Below are positions 24,766-34,514 of a stretch of 64,000 bases of DNA, piece by piece (position 1 is the stretch's first letter; each line of letters starts with the position of its first letter). The translations under genes and the position numbers were made by a program. This DNA is from Pseudoclavibacter chungangensis (GTDB lineage: Bacteria > Actinomycetota > Actinomycetes > Actinomycetales > Microbacteriaceae). The notes below the pieces were generated by a model. That model searched no databases and was not told the origin of the DNA. It worked only from the letters and a program-made list of their open reading frames with translations. The DNA is taken from NCBI RefSeq assembly GCF_013410545.1, contig NZ_JACCFV010000001.1, positions 992,001 to 1,056,000 on the forward strand, read 5' to 3'.

Positions 24766-24991
24766 GGTGCTCCTTCACGAATCACGCCGTGCGGCGTGCA
24801 GCTCCGAAGCTATCGCGGCGGCGGCGGCGAAACAACACGTCCCGGCCGAGCGGTTCCTGCCGTTCGCCGGGCGTTCAGGTCACGATCCCATTTCGCCGTC
24901 GCGAGCGGCGTGGGGGCGGGGCCTGCGCATGACCTAGCATGAAGCGAACGCCAGACGTGATCGAGGCGTCCCAACCCCCCAGGATCGACGA

Positions 24992-27070
24992 ATGACTGCT
25001 GACGTGTCGCCGCCCGATCGCGACGACGCGAGCGGGGGACGGGCCGAGGTGTCCGGTGCCGGGTCGCACGTCATGGCGCGACTCGCGCGGGCGCTGGCCG
25101 ACTCGCGTGACGGTGTGGTGGGCGAGCGCGCGGGCGCCGCCGTCGTCGCCGCCCGGCTCGCCGCAGCCAGGCGGACGGCGGCCGCACGGGCCGCGGGAGC
25201 GCGTGTGGACGCGTCGTCCGGCGAGGTCGATACCCGGCCGGCTTCCGCGGCGGGGGACGTCCACGCGGACGGTGTCGGGAACGCCACCGTCGCCGGGGAC
25301 GACATCGGCGCCACGGGGGAGTCGAACGGAACCGACGACGGCGCCGACACGGGAACGTCCGCGAGGGGTGACGGGCCGGCCGCCGTGCAGGTGATCGAGG
25401 GCGGCGACGAGCGGGCCACGACCGACGCGTCGGCGGCGCTCGGCGACGACGGACGCGATGAGGACCAGGCCGCCGGTGGCGGGCCCACCGAGGAGCGGAC
25501 CGACCCCGAGGGGCCGGGTCTCGAGGTCGACGGCGCCGACACGGACGTCACGGACGAGGACCAGCGGGACGTCCCCGAGGATCCGGCGTCGAGCGAGTCG
25601 GCGTCGGCACGGTCCGCATCGTCCGACGACGCCGCGCCCGCGCCCGCGCCCGCACCCGACCCCGAGATCGCGGGCGGTGTGACGGCCGGGGACGGTGCAT
25701 GGCGACGGCCCTCGACGTCCGCCGGGGGGACGGGTCGGCACGTCGACCGCACGTCGACGGCCGCCGTCGCCCGGGAGCCCGATGGGCGCGCGCGTTCGAC
25801 GGTGCCCGTCGTCGCGGCGACCGACCGCAGCGGCGGTGCGCCGACGCGCGACGGCGCGCGCACGGAGGGAGCTCAACGGCGGGATCACCCCGCGAACCAG
25901 GTGCGAGCGCGCCGCGAGGTCCGCCTCTCACCGCTCGCGTTCGTCGTTCTCGCGCTCGTCGTCGCGCTGCTCGGCGGGGTCGTCGGCGGGGTCGTCACCG
26001 CGGCCGCGACCGGGGCGTTCGGGCCGTCGTCGGCCTCGCCCTCCCAGCAGCCCTGGGAGTCCGGCACCCTCGACGACGACTCCGCGGAGATCGCGGCCGC
26101 CGTCGCGGCCGCGTCGCCGAGCGTCGTGTCGCTGCGCGTCGTCACGCCCGGCCGCAGCGAGGTCGGCTCCGGCATCGTCCTCGGCGAGCAGGGACGCGTG
26201 CTGACGAACGCGCACGTCGTGACGCTCGACGGGACCGTCGACGACGCGACGATCACGGCCACGACGGCCGACGGCCGCGTGTTCCACGCGTGGACCGTCG
26301 GCATCGACGTCCTCGCCGACCTGGCCGTCGTCCAGCTCGACGGTGCGGCGGGACTCGTTCCGGCCACGTTCGCCGATTCGGCGACGCTCGCCGTCGGTCA
26401 GCGTGTCGTCGCGCTCGGCTCGCCCCTGGGCCTCGTCGGGACGGCGACGAGCGGCATCGTCTCGACCGTCCACCGCAGCATCGACGTCGCGTCGGCCGCC
26501 GTTCCGCCCTCGAGCGACGCGAACGCCGACGACCAGGCCGCGGCGGAGCGCGTGCACCTCGCCGTGTTCCAGACCGATGCGGACATCAACCCGGGCAACT
26601 CGGGCGGCCCGGTCGTCGACGCCGCGGGACGTGTCGTGGGCGTGAGCGTGGCGATCGCGACGACCACGCGGGATCCCGACAGCGGACCGGCGGCGGAGGG
26701 ATCGATCGGTCTCGGCTTCGCGATCCCCGCGAACATCGCCGTCCGCATCGCGGAGCAGTTGACCCAGGGGCAGCTGCCCTCCCACGGCGCACTCGGTGCG
26801 ACGCTCCGGAGTGCGGATCGCCTCTCGACCCTCGACCCGTGGATCACGGGTGCCTACCTCGAGGCAGTCGCCGATCAGGGCGCCGCCCAGCGCGGCGGGC
26901 TCCGCGCCGGCGACGTGGTCACGGGTGTCGACGGCGTCCCGGTCGCGACGGCCGGCGATCTGTTGGCGCTCGTGCGTTCGCACGCCGGCGGCGACGAGGT
27001 CGAGGTCGCATACGTCCGAGATGGCGAGACGAGGCGGACCACGGTGACGCTCGACTCGTCCGCGGACTGA
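24992..27070 (+). CDS. HtrA-like membrane serine protease with PDZ domain
   Basis: A 692-residue protein. Residues 1-310 are a low-complexity Asp/Ala/Gly/Thr-rich cytoplasmic region. One membrane helix follows (PLAFVVLALVVALLGGVVGG, about 314-336), then a trypsin-like domain with His408 (NAHVV), Asp443 (VLADLAVV) and Ser537 (GNSGGPV), and a C-terminal PDZ domain (GLRAGDVVTGVDGVPV). The layout matches actinobacterial DegP/HtrA/PepD proteases of the cell envelope, except that the N-terminal extension is exceptionally long. AGGA precedes the ATG. The protease probably degrades or senses misfolded extracytoplasmic proteins (family knowledge). Confidence 0.9.
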   Translation: MTADVSPPDRDDASGGRAEVSGAGSHVMARLARALADSRDGVVGERAGAAVVAARLAAARRTAAARAAGARVDASSGEVDTRPASAAGDVHADGVGNATVAGDDIGATGESNGTDDGADTGTSARGDGPAAVQVIEGGDERATTDASAALGDDGRDEDQAAGGGPTEERTDPEGPGLEVDGADTDVTDEDQRDVPEDPASSESASARSASSDDAAPAPAPAPDPEIAGGVTAGDGAWRRPSTSAGGTGRHVDRTSTAAVAREPDGRARSTVPVVAATDRSGGAPTRDGARTEGAQRRDHPANQVRARREVRLSPLAFVVLALVVALLGGVVGGVVTAAATGAFGPSSASPSQQPWESGTLDDDSAEIAAAVAAASPSVVSLRVVTPGRSEVGSGIVLGEQGRVLTNAHVVTLDGTVDDATITATTADGRVFHAWTVGIDVLADLAVVQLDGAAGLVPATFADSATLAVGQRVVALGSPLGLVGTATSGIVSTVHRSIDVASAAVPPSSDANADDQAAAERVHLAVFQTDADINPGNSGGPVVDAAGRVVGVSVAIATTTRDPDSGPAAEGSIGLGFAIPANIAVRIAEQLTQGQLPSHGALGATLRSADRLSTLDPWITGAYLEAVADQGAAQRGGLRAGDVVTGVDGVPVATAGDLLALVRSHAGGDEVEVAYVRDGETRRTTVTLDSSAD

Positions 27071-27171
27071 ACACGACCGAGGCACGGACCGGACGGAGGG
27101 CGCGCGTCCGCCGTCGGCGGCACGCCGTAGCGACCGCTGCGTGCCCGGGCGGTCGGTCGGTGCCCGGTCGG

Positions 27172-28155
27172 TCAGTGGTCGTCCGCGTCGGTCGTCGACG
27201 GGTCGGGGCGCGTGCCCCGTCCACGGCGCGACGATCCCGAGCCGCGCTCGAGCGCACGTCGTGAGCGTCCGCGAGGGAGGAAGAAGAAGCGACCGCCACG
27301 CAGCGTCTCGTCCGTCTCCGGTACGCCACGGACGGCGACATCGGGATGGAGGTCCATCGGGAACGAACTCGGGGCGGGCCCGAACGCCTCCCGCGACGCG
27401 CGGACGACCTGACGCCCCAGGATGCGGTTGCCCGCCCCACCGATGAGTGCGCCGATCCCGAAGGGAACGAGCCGGCCGACGGTCGACGCGGTACTCGTCG
27501 CCGCGAACCGGCGCAGGAACACGCGCTGAATGCGCTGCGAGAGTTCGCCGACGAAGACGCTCGGCAGGCTCCTCGTCACGATCTCACCCCAGAACTGCTG
27601 GCGTCCGACGCCTTTGCCACCCGCCTGTGCCGCGAACTGCTTGACGAGATTCTTCGCCGCCTCACCGAGGATGAGCGATTGCACGAGCGTCCGTGCCCGA
27701 ACGGGGTCCGAGACGGGGAGGCCGTGGATCTCGGAGATCGCCTGGCCGTACAGGGCGGAGACCTCGAGGAAGCCGATCGTCTCGACACCGGACACGGTGA
27801 GCGCCGCAGCCGTCCCGATGCCGGGAACGACGGCCGCGGCGCCGGCGCCGCCGCCCGTCGCCATGACGGTGTTGAGGTACTGCGTCTCGAGACGGGCGAT
27901 GAGCTCGGCCGGTGTGTCCTGTGGGTGACGTCGACGCAGCGCACGGATCCGGGCGAGGACGAGGGGACGCTGGATGGCGAGCACCCGGTCGAGCGCACGC
28001 TCGAACACCGTCGGATCGACCTGGACCTCCGAGTCGATGCGAGGTGGGAGCGGCGCGGGGGCGTCGGACGGATCGCCCTCCGGCGACGTCGTGGGGACGA
28101 CGACGATCTCGTGGTGGCCCGACGTGGGGTCGCTGTGTCGTGACGTTCGTGACAT
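27172..28155 (-). CDS. Hypothetical protein, EcsC-like
   Basis: A 327-residue protein with no catalytic motif that I recognise. Residues 75-200 have a Gly/Ala-rich amphipathic region (GGGAGAAAVVPGIGTAAALTV) followed by GFLEVSALYGQAISEIHG, and a second glycine zipper lies at RLVPFGIGALIGGAGNRILG. The pattern resembles EcsC-family proteins associated with membranes, but the match is weak. The C-terminus is very basic and then Asp-rich. The start ATG at 28155 has GAGGAG upstream. It is convergent with the HtrA-like gene and divergent from the acidic ABC ATPase gene. Confidence 0.6.
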   Translation of the reverse strand: MSRTSRHSDPTSGHHEIVVVPTTSPEGDPSDAPAPLPPRIDSEVQVDPTVFERALDRVLAIQRPLVLARIRALRRRHPQDTPAELIARLETQYLNTVMATGGGAGAAAVVPGIGTAAALTVSGVETIGFLEVSALYGQAISEIHGLPVSDPVRARTLVQSLILGEAAKNLVKQFAAQAGGKGVGRQQFWGEIVTRSLPSVFVGELSQRIQRVFLRRFAATSTASTVGRLVPFGIGALIGGAGNRILGRQVVRASREAFGPAPSSFPMDLHPDVAVRGVPETDETLRGGRFFFLPRGRSRRALERGSGSSRRGRGTRPDPSTTDADDH

Positions 28156-28288
28156 GGTGCTCCTCGCCCGCCGACGTGACCGTCGCACGCGGCGGCGATC
28201 TCAGCATAGGGAAGGCCGATTCCGTGATCCTGCGTGCTCGGTCCACGTCTCTCGGGACTCGCCGGGCGCGAGGGGGTCGCGCGGTTGA

Positions 28289-28294
28289 TAATCT
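28289..28294 (+). promoter_or_regulatory. -10 element (TAATCT) for the ABC ATPase gene
   Basis: TAATCT ends 6 nt before the ATG at 28301. There is no Shine-Dalgarno, so the mRNA is probably leaderless. Confidence 0.5.
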
Positions 28295-28300
28295 GTCGAG

Positions 28301-30328
28301 ATGCCGTTCGCTTCAAGTGCCGCCGACGACGAATCCGACGACCGTCCCTCGACCCCTTCCCGCGACGGCGCGGGCGAACCCCTCGTCGATGCTCCCGGGC
28401 ACCGGTTCTCGCTGACCGGTCCGGCGCGGCCGGTGCCGGTGTTCGTCGAGCCGATCCTCGTGGAATGGGTCGAGGAGGTCGTCGACGACGCGCCCGACGA
28501 TGTGCCCGACGCCGATGTGTCGCCCGAGGTCGGCGAGGCGACGTCGGACCTCCCGGACGACGCGCCGATCGCCGTCGAGGGCGCGGACCGCGCCGTGACC
28601 GACGAGGCCGACGAGGCGGTGGAGCCCGACGAGCAGGCTGCGTCCGACGTGGCGGATGTCGAGCCCGGGGCGGACGAGGATGCCGCGTCCGATGCCGATC
28701 CGGGGCGGGACGTCGCCCCGGACGAGGCGACGCCGCACGCGACCCTCGCGGACGAGGACGCGATCGACGGCGAGCCGACGGTCGCGATCGATATCGTCGC
28801 GCCGGCCGAGACGGACGATGCCGAGGGGGAGGCGCGAGGCGTTGCCGCGCGCGCCGAGGACGTGCCCGATGCGCTCGAGGAGGCGGACGACGTCGAAGCA
28901 GGCGACCGCGCGGACGACGAGGACGAGGTGATCGTCGAATCCACGTCCGCGGAGCACGCGTCCGGTGACGACGAGACCGAGGACGAGGCCGATGTCGCGA
29001 ACGGTGCCGACGTCGCGAACGGTGCCGACGACATCGTGACGGACGACGAGATCGACGACACCGACGTGGACAGCGTTCCGGACAGCGACGCCTCGGGCGA
29101 GGTGGTCGAGGTCGACGGCGTGTTCGTGGGTGGTCCGGGCGGCTCAGAGTCCTCGGACGACGCGGAATCGTCGGACGACGCGGAATCATCGGACGACGCG
29201 GAAGCGGGCTCCGAGGTCGCGCGTTCCGACGAGGAACCCACCGTCGCCGCGTGGACGCTCGACGAGCCCGCCACCGAATCCGCCCCCGGCACCGGTGCGG
29301 AGGCACTCGACCCCTCGGCATCGGACGAGCACGCCGATGCGTCGAGCACGAGCGACGATGCGCGGTCCGCTGACGGGGCGCCGATCGGCGAGGCCGAGCC
29401 CCCCGCAGTCGACCCGGTCACGGAGGACGAGACCGCGACCGAGGCGACGGGCCCGTCCGAGGCGCCCGCGGCCCGCAACTCGCTGCGCATCGGCGCCGCG
29501 ACCGCGGCGGGCCTGAGCACGATGACCCCCGTCGCGCGCGTCACCTCCGCTCCGCACCGCGAACTCGGCGGAACCGTGCTGCGTCTGCACGATCTGACGA
29601 AGCGCTACGGCAGCGAGGTGGCCGTGCAGAGCGTCTCGCTCGATGTCCGCCGCGGCTCGTTCTACGGCATCGTCGGCCCGAATGGTGCCGGCAAGACGAC
29701 GACGCTCTCGATGGCGACGGGGCTCCTCAAGCCCACCTCGGGAACCGTCGAGGTGCTCGGCATCGACGTGTGGGAGAACGCGGCGGAAGCGCGCTCACGA
29801 ATCGGTATCCTGCCCGACCGGCTGCGCCTGTTCGACCAGCTCACGGGCGGCCAGCTCCTCTACTACACCGGCGTCCTCCGGGGCCTCGACGACGAGACCG
29901 CGCGTGCACGGACGGCCTCGCTCATCCAGGCCTTCGAGTTCGGTGCCGCCGCGAACCGGCTCGTCGTCGACTACTCGGCGGGTATGACGAAGAAGATCGC
30001 GCTCGCCTCCGCGCTCATCCACTCACCCGAGCTGCTCGTCCTCGACGAGCCGTTCGAGTCGATCGACCCCGTCTCGGCGGTCCAACTCACCGATATCCTC
30101 TTCGACTACGTGAGCCGTGGCGGCACCGTGATCCTCTCGAGCCACAGCATGGACCTCGTCCAGCGTGTCTGCGATCATGTCGCCGTCATCGTCGACGGGG
30201 AGATCCTCGCCGACGGCACCGTCGACGCGGTCCGTGGCGACATCACTCTCGAAGAGCGGTTCCGCGACATCGTGCGCGGTCCCCAACGCACGGAAGGACT
30301 GGATTGGCTGGGCATCTCCTTCAACTGA
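28301..30328 (+). CDS. ABC transporter ATPase with about 420-residue acidic N-terminal extension
   Basis: A 675-residue protein. From about residue 425 it is a standard exporter-type ATPase: LRLHDLTKRYGSEVAVQSV, Walker A GPNGAGKTTT (Lys465), Walker B LLVLDEPFESIDP and H-loop SSHSMD. The signature is degenerate (DYSAGMTKKIALAS instead of LSGGQ). The first 420 residues are dominated by Asp, Glu, Ala, Ser and Val, with internal repeats such as DVANGA x2 and SSDDAE x3, and are probably disordered. Start ATG 28301 follows a TAATCT box. No in-frame alternative with a Shine-Dalgarno was noticed before the ATPase domain, so the extension seems to be part of the gene. The downstream permease overlaps it. 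Confidence 0.88.
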   Translation: MPFASSAADDESDDRPSTPSRDGAGEPLVDAPGHRFSLTGPARPVPVFVEPILVEWVEEVVDDAPDDVPDADVSPEVGEATSDLPDDAPIAVEGADRAVTDEADEAVEPDEQAASDVADVEPGADEDAASDADPGRDVAPDEATPHATLADEDAIDGEPTVAIDIVAPAETDDAEGEARGVAARAEDVPDALEEADDVEAGDRADDEDEVIVESTSAEHASGDDETEDEADVANGADVANGADDIVTDDEIDDTDVDSVPDSDASGEVVEVDGVFVGGPGGSESSDDAESSDDAESSDDAEAGSEVARSDEEPTVAAWTLDEPATESAPGTGAEALDPSASDEHADASSTSDDARSADGAPIGEAEPPAVDPVTEDETATEATGPSEAPAARNSLRIGAATAAGLSTMTPVARVTSAPHRELGGTVLRLHDLTKRYGSEVAVQSVSLDVRRGSFYGIVGPNGAGKTTTLSMATGLLKPTSGTVEVLGIDVWENAAEARSRIGILPDRLRLFDQLTGGQLLYYTGVLRGLDDETARARTASLIQAFEFGAAANRLVVDYSAGMTKKIALASALIHSPELLVLDEPFESIDPVSAVQLTDILFDYVSRGGTVILSSHSMDLVQRVCDHVAVIVDGEILADGTVDAVRGDITLEERFRDIVRGPQRTEGLDWLGISFN

Positions 30329-31878
30329 AGGTCAACTCCGTCCGCGGCACCTTCCGGCGCGACTCGCCGTATCGTTCCGGCGCGATCGCCACGGCGATCG
30401 CGACGGTCGTCGTCACCGCGGCGGCGCTCGCGGTCATCGTCGCGAGTTGGTCGCTGTCTCCCGAACTCGTTCGCGGCCTCGCCGTCACGAGCGGGATCCT
30501 CGCGTCCGTGGCGGCCTTCGTCGCCGCCGCGGTCTCACCGGGGGGCGACGACCTCGACCCCAGGGCGCTGGTCGCCGTGGGACGTTCACCGCTCCGCGCG
30601 GCGTGGGAGTCGTTGACGACGAGCGCGATCGGCATCCCTGCAGCCGGCACCGCGATCGTGCTGCTCGCCTCGCTCAGCCTGTGGCGGGCGGACGCGCTCG
30701 CGCTCGCGATCGGTGCGGCGTCGATGCTCGTCGGGTTCTGCACGCTCGTGACGCTCGCGCGCCTGGGATCGCTGCTCGGGTTCCTCATGGACCAGCGTCG
30801 CGTCGCCGGCGACGTCGTCGCGGCGGCGGTGTTCCTCGCGATCCTGCTGCTCTCGCCCGTGCTGTTCGTCGCCGTCACGGCCCCGTGGGCGGCGACGGGC
30901 ACCGAGCCGTTGCAGCGGGCGGCCGAGGTGCTCGCCTGGACGCCGATCGGTGCCGCGTGGGGTGCCCCGTCGACCGCACTCTCGGGCGATCTCGTGAGTG
31001 CACTCGGGCAGTTCGGTGTCGCGCTCGCGACGCTCGCGGTCGCCGCGCTCCTGTGGCTCGGACTCGGAACGCGGCTCGCGCGCAGGACGCTCGTGGACAC
31101 GTCGGGTCGCGAGGTGCTCGACCTGGGGTTCATCAATCGGTTCGGCGGTTCGCCGGCGCGTGTCGTCGCGGCGCGCACGATCACGTACTGGCTGCGCGAC
31201 CGGCGCTATCAGGTCGTCAACGTCTCGATCGTGCTGCTCCCGCTGCTCGCGCTCGTGCCGCTCGCCGTCGTGGGCGTCGACGCCCGCTACCTCGCGCTGC
31301 TGCCGGTCCCGCTGCTCGCGTTCTTCCTCGGTTGGACGCTCCACAACGATCTCGCGTTCGACTCCACGGCGGTGTGGCTGCACATCACCTCCGGCATGGA
31401 CGGGCGCAGCGATCGCATCGGTCGCGCGCTCCCGACGCTTGTCGTCGGTGGCGTGATCGTCGTGCTCGGCTCGGCGATCAGCGGTCTCATCGTCGGCGAC
31501 TGGCTGTGGGTCGTGTCCGAGTTCGGCATCGCCGCCGGGCTCCTCCTCGCGACGACCGGCTTCTCGAGCGTCATGAGCGTGCTCTACCCGTACGCGGTGG
31601 CGCGGCCCGGTGACTCGCCGTACAGCCAGCCCGTCAGGTCGTGGGGGCGTGGCGTGCTCATGCACCCCGTGGCGGGGCTCCTGGCGATCCTCGCCGTCGC
31701 ACCGAGCATCGCGTGCGGTGTGATCGGCATCCTGGGCGGCGACTGGTGGTGGCACGTCGCCGCGCTCGTCCTCGGACTCGTCGCCGGTGCGATCGTGCTG
31801 TCGTGGGGGATCGCACGCGGTGGTCGTCTCTTCGACGACCGTTCGAGCGAACTCATGACGTTCGCCATGAGCTCATGA
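30304..31878 (+). CDS. ABC exporter permease
   Basis: A 524-residue membrane protein with roughly a dozen hydrophobic helices, beginning SGAIATAIATVVVTAAALAVIVASW. I chose TTG at 30304 because GGAAGGA lies just upstream inside the end of the ATPase gene. The resulting 25-bp overlap couples the two genes, and no ATG or GTG exists at the natural N-terminus. It is the partner of the acidic-tailed ATPase. The substrate is unknown. Confidence 0.8.
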   Translation: MAGHLLQLKVNSVRGTFRRDSPYRSGAIATAIATVVVTAAALAVIVASWSLSPELVRGLAVTSGILASVAAFVAAAVSPGGDDLDPRALVAVGRSPLRAAWESLTTSAIGIPAAGTAIVLLASLSLWRADALALAIGAASMLVGFCTLVTLARLGSLLGFLMDQRRVAGDVVAAAVFLAILLLSPVLFVAVTAPWAATGTEPLQRAAEVLAWTPIGAAWGAPSTALSGDLVSALGQFGVALATLAVAALLWLGLGTRLARRTLVDTSGREVLDLGFINRFGGSPARVVAARTITYWLRDRRYQVVNVSIVLLPLLALVPLAVVGVDARYLALLPVPLLAFFLGWTLHNDLAFDSTAVWLHITSGMDGRSDRIGRALPTLVVGGVIVVLGSAISGLIVGDWLWVVSEFGIAAGLLLATTGFSSVMSVLYPYAVARPGDSPYSQPVRSWGRGVLMHPVAGLLAILAVAPSIACGVIGILGGDWWWHVAALVLGLVAGAIVLSWGIARGGRLFDDRSSELMTFAMSS

Positions 31879-31908
31879 CCCGCTGAGGGTCGGCGACCTG
31901 TCGGCGCC

Positions 31909-31914
31909 TAGGAT
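31909..31914 (+). promoter_or_regulatory. -10 element (TAGGAT) for the DUF3039 gene
   Basis: TAGGAT ends 6 nt before ATG 31921, consistent with a leaderless mRNA. Confidence 0.5.
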
Positions 31915-31920
31915 GTCGGC

Positions 31921-32220
31921 ATGAGGTGGAACATGCGCCAGGATGAGCCCGCAGCGCCCGGTGGACCGGACGACGGCGGCGGGACGGCCGTGCTCGACCG
32001 TGAACTCGAACAGCTGCTCGAGGACGAGCGCCTGGACGATCCCGGTGATCATGACAAGTTCGCGCACTACGTGCGCAAGGAGAAGATCCTCGAGTCGGCG
32101 ATCTCGGGGAAGCCCGTCCGTGCGCTGTGCGGCAAGAAGTGGTTGCCGAACAGCAACCCCGACCGCTTCCCCGTCTGCCCCGCCTGCAAGGCGATCTACG
32201 AGAAGATGCGGGCCGAGTAG
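31921..32220 (+). CDS. DUF3039 protein with putative zinc-binding cysteines
   Basis: A 99-residue protein of the actinobacterial DUF3039 family. The conserved core is [26 protein letters not shown], followed by [14 protein letters not shown]. One Cys plus the CPAC pair form a likely zinc site. The N-terminus is acidic. The start at 31921 follows TAGGAT by 6 nt; ATG 31933 is an alternative. Similar proteins in actinobacteria are small and of unknown function. Confidence 0.8.
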   Translation: MRWNMRQDEPAAPGGPDDGGGTAVLDRELEQLLEDERLDDPGDHDKFAHYVRKEKILESAISGKPVRALCGKKWLPNSNPDRFPVCPACKAIYEKMRAE

Positions 32221-32242
32221 GCGCTACCCGGCCCGGTTCACC

Positions 32243-33565
32243 TCACTCGCCGTCGACGAAGATCGTCGGGATCGCCGGGTCGCCGCTGCGGAGCCGCAGG
32301 GCACCGAGCGGGAGTTCGCGGAGCGCGTCGGCCCGGTGTTCGCGCGCAGCCGCGACGCCCTGGGCGCCGAGCCACCGCTCGTCCACGACCCCGTCGACGA
32401 CGAGGTCGACGAACAGGGGACGGTCGTCCGCGTCACCCGCGACCCGGTCGTCGATCGCGATGAGTTCGGCGGTCGCGATGCCCTGGGCATTGCGGCGGCG
32501 GACCGGTGTCTTGCGACCCCCGACGGACGCCTTGCCGACCGAGGTCTTGGCTACGGGCACCCACTCGCCGTCGTCGCCGCGCCGTGCGACGAGCTTGTAC
32601 ACCATGCCCGCGGCGACGTTGCCGGAGCCCGTCACGACCGAGGTGCCGACGCCGAACGCGTCCACGGGCACGGCCGAGAGCCCGGCGATCGCGAATTCGT
32701 CGAGGTCGTTCGTGACCGTGATGCGGGTGTTCGGATTGCCCAGTTCGTCGAGCTGGCGGCGCACCTCGGCCACGAGGGTCGGCAGGTCGCCGGAGTCGAG
32801 GCGCACGCCACCGAGTTCGGGGCCCGCGACCTCGACCGCGTTGCGGATGCCCTGCTGCACGTCGTAGGTGTCGACGAGCAGGGTCGTGTCGACACCGAGG
32901 GCCGCCACCTGCGCGCGGAACGCGTCGCGCTCCGAGTCGTGCAGGAGCGTGAACGAGTGCGCCGCCGTGCCCATCGTCGGGACCCCCCACGTGCGTCCCG
33001 CTTCGAGGTTGCTCGTCGCGGTGAAACCCGCGATGTAGGCCGCCCGTGCCGCGGCGACCGCCGAGCGCTCGCCCGTGCGGCGGCTCCCCATCTCGGCGAT
33101 CGGACGCCCGTCGGCGACCGAGACCATGCGCGAGGCCGCGGTCGCGACGGCGGAGTCGTAGTTGTAGATGCTGAGCAGGAGCGTCTCGAGCACGACACCC
33201 TCGGCGAACGAGGCGCGCACTTCGAGCAGCGGCGAGTTCGGGAAGTACAGCTCGCCCTCGCGGTAGCCGCGGATCGTGCCGGAGAAGCGGTAGTCGGCGA
33301 GCCAGTCGAGCGTCGGTGCACTCACGACCTCTCGCTCGCGCAGGAACTCGAGCTCCGCGTCGCCGAAGCGGAAGTCCCGCAGCTCCTCGAGTGCACGCCC
33401 GACGCCCGCCACGACGCCGTATCGTCGGCCACCGGGCAGGCGGCGTCCGAACAGTTCGAAGACGCACTCGCGGTGCGCGGTTCCCGATTGCAGGGCCGCG
33501 TCGATCATCGTGAGTTCGTACTGGTCGGTGAGCAGGGCAGTGGATGCCTCTCGCGGGGTGATCAC
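32243..33565 (-). CDS. pncB: Nicotinate phosphoribosyltransferase
   Basis: A 440-residue enzyme that converts nicotinate and PRPP to nicotinate mononucleotide in NAD salvage. Family motifs include [13 protein letters not shown] at the N-terminus, [10 protein letters not shown] (with the region of the phosphorylated histidine), [20 protein letters not shown] and [10 protein letters not shown]. The start is GTG at 33565 (MITPREAST). It is divergent from murI with 91 bp between the starts and convergent with the DUF3039 gene. Confidence 0.93.
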   Translation of the reverse strand: MITPREASTALLTDQYELTMIDAALQSGTAHRECVFELFGRRLPGGRRYGVVAGVGRALEELRDFRFGDAELEFLREREVVSAPTLDWLADYRFSGTIRGYREGELYFPNSPLLEVRASFAEGVVLETLLLSIYNYDSAVATAASRMVSVADGRPIAEMGSRRTGERSAVAAARAAYIAGFTATSNLEAGRTWGVPTMGTAAHSFTLLHDSERDAFRAQVAALGVDTTLLVDTYDVQQGIRNAVEVAGPELGGVRLDSGDLPTLVAEVRRQLDELGNPNTRITVTNDLDEFAIAGLSAVPVDAFGVGTSVVTGSGNVAAGMVYKLVARRGDDGEWVPVAKTSVGKASVGGRKTPVRRRNAQGIATAELIAIDDRVAGDADDRPLFVDLVVDGVVDERWLGAQGVAAAREHRADALRELPLGALRLRSGDPAIPTIFVDGE

Positions 33566-33642
33566 CCGCTCAGACTACCGACGTGGTCGCGGTCCCGCCC
33601 GCCGCAGAACGGTGAACTCGGGCCGCCGCGGAGCCCGGAGAG

Positions 33643-33648
33643 TAGGAT
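33643..33648 (+). promoter_or_regulatory. -10 element (TAGGAT) for the murI operon
   Basis: TAGGAT ends 8 nt before the GTG start of murI. It fits a leaderless transcript covering murI-rph-rdgB and the methyltransferase-like gene. Confidence 0.5.
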
Positions 33649-33656
33649 CTCCTCTC

Positions 33657-34514
33657 GTGACTGTGGCCCCCCTGACGAGCGAAGCACCGATCGGCATCTT
33701 CGACTCCGGGGTCGGTGGGCTCACGGTGGCGCGCGAGATCAGGGCGCAGCTGCCCTCGGAATCGCTCGTCTACATCGGCGACACCCTGCACTCGCCGTAC
33801 GGCCCCAAGTCGCTCGCGGACGTGCGCCGGTACTCGCTCGAGATCATGGACGAGCTCGTCCGCGAGGGCGTCAAGATGCTCGTGATCGCGTGCAACACGG
33901 CATCGGCGGCGGTCCTGCGCGACGCCCGCGAACGCTACGACGTGCCCGTCGTCGAGGTCATCGCCCCCGCGGTCCGGGCGGCCGTGAAGGCCACGCACAA
34001 CGGCCGGATCGGCGTGATCGGCACCGAGGCGACGATCTCGTCGCGCGCCTATCAGGACATGTTCGAGGCCGCCCCGCACCTCCGCATCACGGCCCGGGCG
34101 TGCCCGGCGTTCGTCGAGGCCGTCGAGCGCGGCGACACGACCTCGCCCGAACTCATCCGCGTCGCCGAGGGGTACCTCGAACCGCTGCGCGCGGCGGACG
34201 TCGACACGGTCGTGCTCGGCTGCACCCACTACCCGTTCCTGAAGGGCGTCATCGGGTACGTCATGGGGCACGGCACGTCGCTCGTCTCGAGCGACGTCGA
34301 GACGGCCCGGGACGTCTACCGGGTGCTCGCGTCGGAGGGACTCTTCAACCGCGGGAGCGCGCCGGCCACCTACTCGTACCGCCAGACGGGCCCCGACACC
34401 GACGCGTTCGTCCAGCTCGCGACGCGGTTCCTCGGCCCGGACGTCGCCGAGGTCGGGCACCTCGCGACGGGCGTCATCACTCTGCCCCCGAACCGCATCC
34501 AGGAGGACGCATGA
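33657..34514 (+). CDS. murI: Glutamate racemase
   Basis: A 285-residue cytoplasmic enzyme that makes D-glutamate for peptidoglycan. The N-terminal motif is [17 protein letters not shown]. The two catalytic cysteines are Cys79 in IACNTASA and Cys189 in GCTHYPF. The start GTG at 33657 lies 8 nt after a TAGGAT box; a second GTG 6 bp later is possible. The stop overlaps the rph start (ATGA). Confidence 0.95.
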   Translation: MTVAPLTSEAPIGIFDSGVGGLTVAREIRAQLPSESLVYIGDTLHSPYGPKSLADVRRYSLEIMDELVREGVKMLVIACNTASAAVLRDARERYDVPVVEVIAPAVRAAVKATHNGRIGVIGTEATISSRAYQDMFEAAPHLRITARACPAFVEAVERGDTTSPELIRVAEGYLEPLRAADVDTVVLGCTHYPFLKGVIGYVMGHGTSLVSSDVETARDVYRVLASEGLFNRGSAPATYSYRQTGPDTDAFVQLATRFLGPDVAEVGHLATGVITLPPNRIQEDA

